From an uncultured Gammaproteobacteria bacterium (GTDB lineage: Bacteria > Pseudomonadota > Gammaproteobacteria > Pseudomonadales > Pseudohongiellaceae), in the NCBI GenBank assembly GCA_903837345.1, contig CAILUG010000004.1:1-53526 (forward strand): DNA of 53,526 nt, given 5' to 3'. Shown here piece after piece: positions 19,534-27,015 of the stretch. The number at the start of each line of letters is the position of its first letter. Position 1 is the stretch's first letter. A program made the position numbers and the translations under genes. The notes below the pieces were generated by a model. It saw only the letters and a program-made list of their open reading frames with translations. It was not told the origin of the DNA and searched no databases.

Positions 19534-19556
19534 AAATTACTTCAATAATGTAATTT
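19534..19556. promoter_or_regulatory. AT-rich palindrome upstream of the recombinase gene
   Basis: AAATTAC and GTAATTT form a perfect 7-bp inverted repeat around 9 bases, about 40 bases before the start codon in an AT-rich leader (19520-19590). It could be an operator or a recombinase binding site, or an RNA hairpin in the leader. Confidence 0.35.
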
Positions 19557-19593
19557 AACTATATGAAAAATATAACAAATTGAGGGAATGATC

Positions 19594-20313
19594 ATGGCTG
19601 TATATAGCTATGCAAGAACTTCAGAAGTAGAAGCCACTGAATTCGGCACCCAATTGGAAGAGCTGCTTGAGAAAGAGAGTCTGCGGCTGCATACCTATGC
19701 ACTGCGGGTCGGTTTGCGCGTAAACCAGAACATTGTCGAGCAGGGTTTGCTGTGGTCGATGGAACTGTCCGAGCGTCCGGCCTGGCAAAGCCTGCTGGAT
19801 CGGCTGGAGAACGGCGACATCATTATCACCTGCACGCTGGAACGCATGTTCAGCAGCTGTGAAGACATGCAGAGCACCCTCAAGTTGCTGCGCAAGCGCA
19901 AGGTGCGCCTGTTCGTGGTGGATCTGGAAGGTGAACTTACCAATCCGCAATTCACGCCCGCCTTCGACAAAGTGTTGCGCGTATTCCACAGCCTTGAACG
20001 CCGCCGTTCCACCGAAAGGATCAAGACCGTCAAACAGAAGCAGCGCAGCAAGGGCCGTTTCCTGGGTGGCAGCCGTCCGTTCGGTTATCTGATCCACACC
20101 AACGGCCGCCTGATCGAAAACCCGATGGAACAGAAAGTGCTGAAACAGATCCTGAAGATGAACTCCCTGGGCAAATCGCTGCGGGCCATTTCAGCCGAAG
20201 TCAGCACGCCGGTGATGCCGATCAGCTTCAAGACCGTGCAGCGGCTGCTCAAGCGTCACCAGCATGGCGATGTGCGACCACACGAAATGGGCAGCATGGC
20301 TGACGCTGGATGA
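19594..20313 (+). CDS. Serine recombinase/resolvase-like protein, possibly inactive
   Basis: A 239-residue protein of the small serine recombinase fold. N-terminal VYSYARTS corresponds to the Tyr-x-Arg-x-Ser catalytic signature. LDRLENGDIIITCTLERMFSS matches the resolvase region usually reading LDRLGR, but the second active-site arginine appears replaced by Ser. SLERRRSTERIK matches the long E-helix start, GRFLGGSRPFGY resembles the linker, and GKSLRAISAEV plus FKTVQRLLKR looks like a helix-turn-helix. The ATG at 19594 follows GAGGGA by 6 bases. Base use looks native. It is alone, with no transposase or inverted repeats, and its stop overlaps the lolC start (ATGA). It may be a domesticated DNA-binding protein rather than an active resolvase; the fold is fairly sure, the role is not. 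Confidence 0.7.
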   Translation: MAVYSYARTSEVEATEFGTQLEELLEKESLRLHTYALRVGLRVNQNIVEQGLLWSMELSERPAWQSLLDRLENGDIIITCTLERMFSSCEDMQSTLKLLRKRKVRLFVVDLEGELTNPQFTPAFDKVLRVFHSLERRRSTERIKTVKQKQRSKGRFLGGSRPFGYLIHTNGRLIENPMEQKVLKQILKMNSLGKSLRAISAEVSTPVMPISFKTVQRLLKRHQHGDVRPHEMGSMADAG

Positions 20314-21566
20314 GCAGCAGCAAGCAGCCGGCAGTATTCATCGGCTTGCGTTACCTGCTGGCGAAGCGCGACAACCGCTTCATCTCTTTCACTTCGCTGA
20401 TCTCGATGACCGGCCTCACCCTCGGCGTAATGGCGCTGGTGGTGGTGTTGTCGGTCTTCAACGGCTCCCAGGGTGCCATGCGTGATCGCACCTTGATTAC
20501 GGTGCCGCATGCCGATCTCTCAGCCACCCCTGAGTTCACCCACTGGCCCCAGGCCGTCGACTTGCTGAAACAGCAGCCGGGCATCGCCGCGGTAGCTCCC
20601 TATACCAGCGTGGATGCGTTGCTGAGCCAGAAGGGTTATCACCAGGTGACCCAGGTAAGAGGCATCCTGCCCGACGACGAAGCCGCCGTCAGCACACTTG
20701 CCAAAGTGATGGTGGAAGGCAGTCTCGATCAGTTGCAGGCGGGCAAGCAGGGCATCGTACTTGGCCGTGAGCTGGCCAATAACCTGCGCGTATGGCCCAG
20801 CGATTCCATCAATCTGCTGGTGCCGCAACTGGACCAGCAAGGCAAACAACTCAGCCCTGAAATGCATCACTTCAATGTGGTGGGCATATTCGATGTGCAA
20901 TTCAACATTGGTGCCGATCTGGCCTATGTCAATTTGCAGGACAGCGAACAACTGTTGCCGTCAGGCTCGCTGGCGGCCGCTATACATCTGCGTCTGAAAA
21001 CCACCGACATCGACCACGCTGATCAACAAGTGACTGCCGCGCTGGCACTGTTGGACCGCGAACTGCCTGGCCCGCAATATCACGGCGAAGACTGGAGCGT
21101 GAGTGAAGCCAGCCTGTTCAACGCGCTGCGACTGGAAAAATTCATGACCTGGCTGATGCTGATGATGATCGTCGCCATTGGCGCCTTCAATATCGTGTCG
21201 ACGCTGGTGATGGTGGTGGCCGAGAAACAGGCCGACATTGCCATCCTGCGCACGATGGGTGCCGGGCAGGGCACCATCCTCGCGATCTTTCTGGTGCAGG
21301 GCAGCATGGTGGGCTTGCTGGGCATCACGCTCGGGGCTGTGCTTGGCTCCGTCATCGCCACTCATTTCAATGTCATTGCCAGCACGCTGGAACAACTGAT
21401 CAGCCCCGACAGTCTCTACATGATCAGCAGTTTGCCAACCCAGTGGCGCAGTTCTGATGTGTTTATTACTTGCGGTGTCTCGCTGGTGATCAGTTTCCTG
21501 GCCACACTGTATCCGGCCTGGAAAGCGTCCCGCATTCATCCGGCCCAGGTACTGCGTTATGTCTGA
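20310..21566 (+). CDS. lolC: Lipoprotein-releasing system permease, LolC/E family (first copy)
   Basis: Inner-membrane permease of the LolCDE ABC complex, which extracts outer-membrane lipoproteins from the inner membrane and hands them to LolA. The 418 residues have the family architecture: N-terminal helix with SLISMTGLTLGVMALVVVLSVFNG, a large periplasmic domain (about 50-270), then three C-terminal helices with FNIVSTLVMVVAEKQADIAILRTMGA and the ending LATLYPAWKASRIHPAQVLRY. Called LolC by its position before lolD; sequence alone does not cleanly separate LolC from LolE. It begins inside the stop codon of the recombinase gene. Confidence 0.9.
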   Translation: MSSSKQPAVFIGLRYLLAKRDNRFISFTSLISMTGLTLGVMALVVVLSVFNGSQGAMRDRTLITVPHADLSATPEFTHWPQAVDLLKQQPGIAAVAPYTSVDALLSQKGYHQVTQVRGILPDDEAAVSTLAKVMVEGSLDQLQAGKQGIVLGRELANNLRVWPSDSINLLVPQLDQQGKQLSPEMHHFNVVGIFDVQFNIGADLAYVNLQDSEQLLPSGSLAAAIHLRLKTTDIDHADQQVTAALALLDRELPGPQYHGEDWSVSEASLFNALRLEKFMTWLMLMMIVAIGAFNIVSTLVMVVAEKQADIAILRTMGAGQGTILAIFLVQGSMVGLLGITLGAVLGSVIATHFNVIASTLEQLISPDSLYMISSLPTQWRSSDVFITCGVSLVISFLATLYPAWKASRIHPAQVLRYV

Positions 21567-22272
21567 AATCGTGCTGTCCTGTCATCAGCTAGGCAAGAGT
21601 TTCTCCACCGGCGGGCAGGAGCTGGTGGTGCTGGCCAATCTGGAACTGAGCGTGGCCGCTGGTGAGAAGGTAGCCATCATCGGCGTGTCCGGTTCCGGCA
21701 AAACCACCTTGCTCAATCTGCTGGGCGGCCTCGATACCCCCGGCACTGGCGAAGTCTATGTGAAAGGGCAGCCGCTGGCGGCGCTGACGTCGCCGCAGCA
21801 GGACCGCATGCGCAACCAGTATCTGGGCTTCGTCTACCAGTTCCATCATCTGCTGGGTGAATTCACCGCGCAGGAAAACGTGGCGATGCCGCTGATCATT
21901 GCGCGCCTGCCTTACCAGGAATGCCTGCAACGTGCTGCCGACTTGCTGAAGCAGGTAGGGCTGGCTGAACGCATGCACCACAAGCCGGCCCAGTTGTCGG
22001 GTGGCGAGCGCCAGCGCGTGGCTATTGCACGGGCACTGGTAAATCATCCAGCCTGTGTGTTGATGGACGAGCCCACCGGCAACCTCGACCGCCACACTGC
22101 GGCCTCCATTCACGACCTCATCCGCCAGCTCAATCACGAACTCGGCATCAGCTTCATCCTGGTGACGCACGACACCCAGCTCGCCGCCAGCATGGATCGC
22201 GTGCTGGAGCTGCGCGAAGGCCGGCTGCAGCCGTTGCAGCTGACGGCGGCGGACGGCCGCCCGCATGCGTAA
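21559..22272 (+). CDS. lolD: Lipoprotein-releasing system ATPase
   Basis: Cytoplasmic ATPase that powers LolCE. The 237 residues contain Walker A GVSGSGKT (42-49), a Q-loop (YQFHHLLGEFTAQENVAMP, characteristic of LolD), signature LSGGERQRVAIARAL, Walker B CVLMDEPTGNLD and the switch His in VTHD. Overlaps the lolC stop by 8 bases and the lolE start by 8, so all three are translationally coupled. Confidence 0.97.
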   Translation: MSEIVLSCHQLGKSFSTGGQELVVLANLELSVAAGEKVAIIGVSGSGKTTLLNLLGGLDTPGTGEVYVKGQPLAALTSPQQDRMRNQYLGFVYQFHHLLGEFTAQENVAMPLIIARLPYQECLQRAADLLKQVGLAERMHHKPAQLSGGERQRVAIARALVNHPACVLMDEPTGNLDRHTAASIHDLIRQLNHELGISFILVTHDTQLAASMDRVLELREGRLQPLQLTAADGRPHA

Positions 22273-23521
22273 ACTGGTTGCGCTCTATATAGGTGGTCGC
22301 TACGCCTCGTTGCGTTCGCGTAATCAATTGGTAGGGTTTATTTCGCTGCTGACGGTGTGCGGGCTGGCGCTGGGCGTGGCGATCCTGGTGACAGTGCTGA
22401 GTGTGATGAACGGTTTTGACCGGGAAATGCAGCAGCGCATTCTCGGCCTGGTGCCACATCTCACGCTGACTACGCCGCGCTTGAACCATTTCCGTAGTGA
22501 GGAGGAGTGGAAAGAAGCGCGGGCAGTGATTGACCACACGCCCGGCGTGCTCGGCACCGCACCTTACATGCAACTGCAGGGCATGCTGCTGGCCAATGGC
22601 CACAGCAAGGGCGTGCTGCTCAACGGCGTGGATCCAGTACAGGAAGCCAAAGTCTCGATCATCAATGATTTCATGCAGGGCGGCAGTCTGGCTGCACTGC
22701 AGGACAAGTCCTATCACATCGCCATTGGCGCCAACCTGGCCAAAAATCTGGGCGTGGCAATGGGAGACAGTGTGACCCTGGTTTCCACGGTGGTACAGAT
22801 CACACCGATGGGCGAGTTCACCCGGCAGAGAGCGTTTACTGTGGCTGCGATCTTTGCAGTGGGTTCACAACTCGACAGCAATCTGGCGCTGGTCAATCTG
22901 GGCGATGCGCAACGTGTCTACCGTTTGCAGGACCAGCTGCATGGGTACCGCATCAAAACCGACAATCTGTTCGGTGTGGCTGAACTGACCAGGCGGCTGC
23001 AGGCCGCTGTGCCAATGGAGCTCAACTATGACGACTGGACCCGCACCTACGGCAACATCTACGAAAACATCCGCATGTCAAAGGCGCTGGTGGGATTGCT
23101 GTTGTCACTGCTGGTGGCGGTGGCAGCGTTCAATGTGATCGTCAGCCTGATGATGGTGGTGCGGGAGAAACAGGGGGATATTGCGATTCTGCGCACGATG
23201 GGGACTGCCACTGCCACCATCCGCAACATTTTCCTGGTGCAGGGTTTGTTTATAGGATTGATTGGTACCGCCTTCGGCGTTGCGATAGGCGTGCTGTTGT
23301 CGTTGACGATTGGCGATATCGTTTCTGCTTTGCAAGCGATGACGGGTGTGCAGTTGCTCAGTGCCGATATCTACCCGGTCAACTATCTGCCGAGCCAGGT
23401 GCGTCTTGGAGATGTGCTGCTGGTGAGCGCATTGGCGCTGGTGTTGAGTCTATTGGCTACGCTCTACCCGGCAACACGAGCTGCACGAACCAGACCGGCA
23501 GAGATATTGCGATATGAATGA
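22265..23521 (+). CDS. lolE: Lipoprotein-releasing system permease, LolC/E family (second copy)
   Basis: Second permease of the Lol complex, 418 residues with the same four-helix, large periplasmic-domain plan as the first. Helical blocks are GFISLLTVCGLALGVAILVTVLSVMNGF near the N-terminus and AFNVIVSLMMVVREKQGDIAILRTMGT later. The stretch LLSADIYPVNYLPSQVRLGDV resembles E. coli LolE, which with its position supports lolE. It ends 11 bases from the convergent acyltransferase gene, leaving no room for an independent terminator. Confidence 0.92.
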   Translation: MRKLVALYIGGRYASLRSRNQLVGFISLLTVCGLALGVAILVTVLSVMNGFDREMQQRILGLVPHLTLTTPRLNHFRSEEEWKEARAVIDHTPGVLGTAPYMQLQGMLLANGHSKGVLLNGVDPVQEAKVSIINDFMQGGSLAALQDKSYHIAIGANLAKNLGVAMGDSVTLVSTVVQITPMGEFTRQRAFTVAAIFAVGSQLDSNLALVNLGDAQRVYRLQDQLHGYRIKTDNLFGVAELTRRLQAAVPMELNYDDWTRTYGNIYENIRMSKALVGLLLSLLVAVAAFNVIVSLMMVVREKQGDIAILRTMGTATATIRNIFLVQGLFIGLIGTAFGVAIGVLLSLTIGDIVSALQAMTGVQLLSADIYPVNYLPSQVRLGDVLLVSALALVLSLLATLYPATRAARTRPAEILRYE

Positions 23522-23532
23522 AGCTTCAAAGG

Positions 23533-24612
23533 TCAGACTCTGGCAGGTGTACGAAAGCGGTTACGCAGCTGCTCAACTGGTTTGCCAACCCTGACATCCA
23601 GGGCTATCGCAAACATGAAGGAAGTTGTTAACGAAACTGCAGCCAGAATCAGCGGCTCAAGTGCATCTATTGTTGCAAGCCAGAACGTTGCGAGTTTGAT
23701 CACCAGTCCATGACAAATGTACAGTGGGTAACTCAGGTCTCCGAGCCTGTTATCCAGCACATTGCCTGACTGAAAAATAAATGGAAAAGGCAGCAACAGC
23801 AGAAATAACATGAAAAGCAGAACACTTTTCACTGACTCGCGCAGTGGCACAAGCCAATAGCAAGCAACCACAAGTAACAGGATAAAAGTAGTTGTCCTCG
23901 CGCAAACAGGCATCAGCCGAACAGCAATTAGTTTTCTGTAGCAGGGAAGCAGATATTGTTGTGCCAGTGCACCGAACAGGAAAAATGAAAGTTCGGCGGG
24001 AAAAAAATAGTAATTCCAGGGAGAGTGCTGACCAAAACCTGACCTGTTCAATATGAATCGTACCAGCAGTGATAATCCAAGCAGTGAAATGAGCCAGGTT
24101 GTGCGGGGCAGAACGAAAGGGGCCAACAGATAAAACGCCAGTTCGAAGCCAAGCGTCCAAGCCTGCGATACCAGCATGGTTTGCGAAAGTACCAATACTC
24201 CGTTCTCGTTACTGGTTTGCAATACTATTGACCCTGAATCGATTCCAACGAACATCAGCCAATCCTGGAAAAAAAGACTTGCGTTGGCCAGGAGCGAGAT
24301 GATTTTTGCGGGCGCCGGTACTTGCAGAAATGTTTCAAGCACGCCTTCATTCATGTTGGTCAAATAAGCAATCAGATAATAAACGAGACTCATCATTGCC
24401 ACGTAAAAATAGACGGGATAAAGCCGCAAATAGCGGTTAATGTAAAAGTTGGTGACGGATGAGTAGGACTTGCTTGTGATCAGCACATGTGAAATCAGGA
24501 AACCTGAAATCATGTAAAAAAGACGGACAGCATTTTGTCCGCCCACAAAGACGAATCCATAGCTGTGGGTCAGCACTACAGTAATTGCCAATAAGAGCCT
24601 GAGCGTCCCCAT
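23533..24612 (-). CDS. Acyltransferase 3 family membrane protein (OafA-like)
   Basis: Integral membrane O-acyltransferase, 359 residues and about ten hydrophobic helices. The family signature Arg5...His16 (RLLLAITVVLTHS) and FYMISGFLIS are present. Such proteins usually add acetyl or other acyl groups to surface sugars such as O-antigen, capsule or peptidoglycan; the substrate here is unknown. The start ATG is the first after an in-frame stop four codons upstream, with no strong ribosome site. The gene is noticeably poorer in G+C than lolE and the HDOD gene, and its opposite orientation suggests later acquisition. It also lacks the SGNH domain found in long OafA proteins. Confidence 0.85.
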   Translation of the reverse strand: MGTLRLLLAITVVLTHSYGFVFVGGQNAVRLFYMISGFLISHVLITSKSYSSVTNFYINRYLRLYPVYFYVAMMSLVYYLIAYLTNMNEGVLETFLQVPAPAKIISLLANASLFFQDWLMFVGIDSGSIVLQTSNENGVLVLSQTMLVSQAWTLGFELAFYLLAPFVLPRTTWLISLLGLSLLVRFILNRSGFGQHSPWNYYFFPAELSFFLFGALAQQYLLPCYRKLIAVRLMPVCARTTTFILLLVVACYWLVPLRESVKSVLLFMLFLLLLPFPFIFQSGNVLDNRLGDLSYPLYICHGLVIKLATFWLATIDALEPLILAAVSLTTSFMFAIALDVRVGKPVEQLRNRFRTPARV

Positions 24613-24738
24613 GCTGAATGTTCACATCCTGGTTTGTTGTTATTACTCTAAAGCTTCCCCGGTTTGACAGGTTCTAGTTTGCCTGCGGGGCTGCAATGAC
24701 AGCAATCTGTTTCGGCTTCGGATGCCGCTTAATTGTCC

Positions 24739-24765
24739 TAAACTTTCCGGATTACCGGTCGTAAT
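24739..24765 (+). promoter_or_regulatory. Weak sigma-28-like promoter candidate before the HDOD gene
   Basis: TAAACTTT, 11 bases and GTCGTAAT resemble the flagellar sigma factor pattern (TAAAGTTT-N11-GCCGATAA). The -35 half has one mismatch but the -10 half has four, so this is only a suggestion. HDOD proteins are often tied to motility regulons. The rest of the 208-base gap (24613-24820) holds no clear feature. Confidence 0.2.
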
Positions 24766-24820
24766 TACCCTGTACGCACAATTACAAAAGCGCCAGTTGT
24801 CGCGCTATGCCGGGAGCACC

Positions 24821-25702
24821 ATGACCACCATCGCCAATGCCGAATTTCTGGATCGACTGTTTACCCTGCTCAATGCCGACAAGCTGGCGTTGCCGACCAT
24901 GCCGGAAATTGCCACATCGATCCAGGGCTTGCTGCGTGACGACAACTCCACGCTTGAGGACTTGGCCAGGCTTATCAATCAGGATGCGGCGATCACCGCC
25001 TTGCTGTTGCAGATAGCCAACAGTGCAATTTTCAACCTGGGTGCGCCGGTCACCTCGGTGGACAACGCCATCAAGCGACTGGGGCGCAATGTAATTGAAA
25101 CCATCGTGGTTGGCATGGCCATGGAAAAGCTGTTTGTGGCCTCTGCTGAAATCACCAATCGCAAACTGAAACTGGCCTGGCAACATGGCAAAGCGGTATC
25201 GTCCATCGCAGCCACCCTCAGCCGTCAATTTCCGTTTCTGAAAACGGAGCAGGCCATGCTGGCCGGGTTGATCCATGATATCGGCATCCTGCCCATCTTG
25301 ACGCTGGCGGAAGAATATCCTGCCTTGCTGGCCAATGAAGCGCAGCTGGATGCGCTGATCGCCGAGGCGCATGCCCAAGTAGGCACTGCCATTCTGAAGA
25401 AATGGGGTTTCCCGGCGCATATAGTTGAAGCGGTGCAACAGCATGAAAACCTGCAGTACCAGTCCGGCGCGAAAACCACCTATGCCGATCTGGTGATTGT
25501 TGCCAACCTGCTGAGCCAGAACCATACCGACAAACTGGCAGGCCTGGTGGTGGCAGAGATTCCCGCTGTGATGCAAGCCGGCCTGGAATTTATTGAGAAG
25601 ACCTTTCCGGAATTACTGGCTGCTGCCCGGCCTGGCATGCCGCCGCCCGTTGAGCAGCACTCCAATCCACGTGAAGCGCACCCAGTAGTGGTAGCTCAAT
25701 AG
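24821..25702 (+). CDS. HDOD domain protein
   Basis: A single HDOD domain (HD-related, lacking the full HD phosphohydrolase site) in 293 residues. Visible are LPTMPEIATSIQGLL (about 24-38), DPxL-like residues INQDAAITALLLQIANSA (52-69), SVDNAIKRLGRNVI (79-92), and AGLIHDIGIL with His152-Asp153. HDOD proteins act in signalling, often with two-component or c-di-GMP systems, but no partner is encoded here. The ATG at 24821 follows GGGA; the frame stays open to 24722 but that extension has no family match. The last 90 bases overlap the end of the convergent acyltransferase gene. Confidence 0.88.
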   Translation: MTTIANAEFLDRLFTLLNADKLALPTMPEIATSIQGLLRDDNSTLEDLARLINQDAAITALLLQIANSAIFNLGAPVTSVDNAIKRLGRNVIETIVVGMAMEKLFVASAEITNRKLKLAWQHGKAVSSIAATLSRQFPFLKTEQAMLAGLIHDIGILPILTLAEEYPALLANEAQLDALIAEAHAQVGTAILKKWGFPAHIVEAVQQHENLQYQSGAKTTYADLVIVANLLSQNHTDKLAGLVVAEIPAVMQAGLEFIEKTFPELLAAARPGMPPPVEQHSNPREAHPVVVAQ

Positions 25703-26827
25703 CAGTAACAGCAGTGAACCTCCCACCATGATGAGGAACTTGATGCTCCAATTCAGGCCGTAGGGACGCAGCAGGGTCAGGAAGAACAGGATCGTGGTCA
25801 TGTGCATCAGGTAGATCCAGTACGAGGCATCGGCCAGATACCGCACATACGGATGCGGTCCTGACAGAAAGCGCACGGCGGCACCGACCAATGCAAACAC
25901 CCAGCACCACAGGCCGATGATATAGGCCAGCGTGTAATAAATCCGGTCAGTACCCTCAAGATGCCGCCCTTGCCACAAAGGAGTAGTGCCGATCAGCTGC
26001 AAGCAAACCACTGTCAGTGCGACAGCCACAGCCAGATACAGCCACCAGCAATTCTGCAGTGCCAGCAGGCGCGGCAGTTGCCGGTTGAGCAGCCAGCCCA
26101 GTCCGAACGCAATGCCGTAACCGATCAGGGCTGACCCATTCGGGGTCAATTTGGTCGGGGCTGGCAGACCAAGCCATTCTGTCCACGTGTTCAGCTGCCA
26201 CAGATAAGCGGCAATCGGCAGCGCGATGACGATCGGTCCCCACACACCACTCATGATAAACGCAACCAGACGATCGCAGGCTGCCGCAATCACTGCGTGC
26301 GGATCCACTTTCTGCATGAGCGTACGCAGCACGAGCGCGAGTGCATAGAAGATCAGCAGATAGTAGAGAAACCACAGATGCGCGAAATCGAGCCCGCCAC
26401 CGACTTCAACCGCTACTGGTGGCGGCGTTGTTGGCTGGGCGGGCGCAGGAGCTTGCGTAAGAGTCGCAAGAAAGTCGATGCCATGGGGCAGCGCACCCAG
26501 CACCAGACCAAGGCCGATGGTGACTGCAATCAGCGGGAACATCAGCAACGGAATGCCGACACGCTTGGCCCGATCCTTCACAAACCCTTGCACACCACGC
26601 CGCTCCACCAGGACGCGCGCAAAGAAGCCGGCAATCAGATAAAACGCCGACATGCGAAACATATGGATGGTGTAGTAGATGACTGCCGCTACGACACTGG
26701 GCTTGTCGGCCCATACCGGCATCGGGAAATCCTGCAGGAATGGAGCAGCAGAATGCAGTACCAAGCCCAGCAGCAGCGCAAAGGCGCGCACGGCATCCAG
26801 GGCGTGCAAGCGGTCGGTGGGCTGCAT
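25613..26827 (-). CDS. Acyltransferase 3 family membrane protein (OpgC-like)
   Basis: Second acyltransferase-3 protein, 404 residues, about ten helices. N-terminal LDAVRAFALLLGLVLHSA carries the conserved Asp11, Arg14 and His25. A Pro-rich loop (APAPAQPTTPPP, about 127-138) separates helices. Its style resembles the glucan-modifying MdoC/OpgC branch, though the substrate is not known. A strong AGGAGGAG ribosome site precedes the ATG. Unlike the gene at 23533-24612, base use matches the neighbourhood. Its 3' end overlaps the HDOD gene on the other strand by 90 bases. It is divergent from comEC across a 188-base region. Confidence 0.85.
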   Translation of the reverse strand: MQPTDRLHALDAVRAFALLLGLVLHSAAPFLQDFPMPVWADKPSVVAAVIYYTIHMFRMSAFYLIAGFFARVLVERRGVQGFVKDRAKRVGIPLLMFPLIAVTIGLGLVLGALPHGIDFLATLTQAPAPAQPTTPPPVAVEVGGGLDFAHLWFLYYLLIFYALALVLRTLMQKVDPHAVIAAACDRLVAFIMSGVWGPIVIALPIAAYLWQLNTWTEWLGLPAPTKLTPNGSALIGYGIAFGLGWLLNRQLPRLLALQNCWWLYLAVAVALTVVCLQLIGTTPLWQGRHLEGTDRIYYTLAYIIGLWCWVFALVGAAVRFLSGPHPYVRYLADASYWIYLMHMTTILFFLTLLRPYGLNWSIKFLIMVGGSLLLLLLSYHYWVRFTWIGVLLNGRRHARPGSSQ

Positions 26828-27015
26828 CGTGATCTCCTCCTGATTGAGCGTCGCAATGAGGTGGCAAGCCAGCTTCTGGTGAATACTATCCTGAAATTAA
26901 AGGGCCGTGTTTCCTGCTGTCGGAAGAAAAATACCTGACACTGCTTTTTCCCGGCAATCCGCCCAGGGCAGTACTAAACTGCCAGTATTCGATTTCAACT
27001 GCTGTTTGATTCCCT

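Noticed and set aside
26297-26938. 213-codon plus-strand frame opposite the acyltransferase at 25613-26827
   Set aside because: No family resemblance and lies antisense to a well-supported membrane protein with a strong ribosome site.
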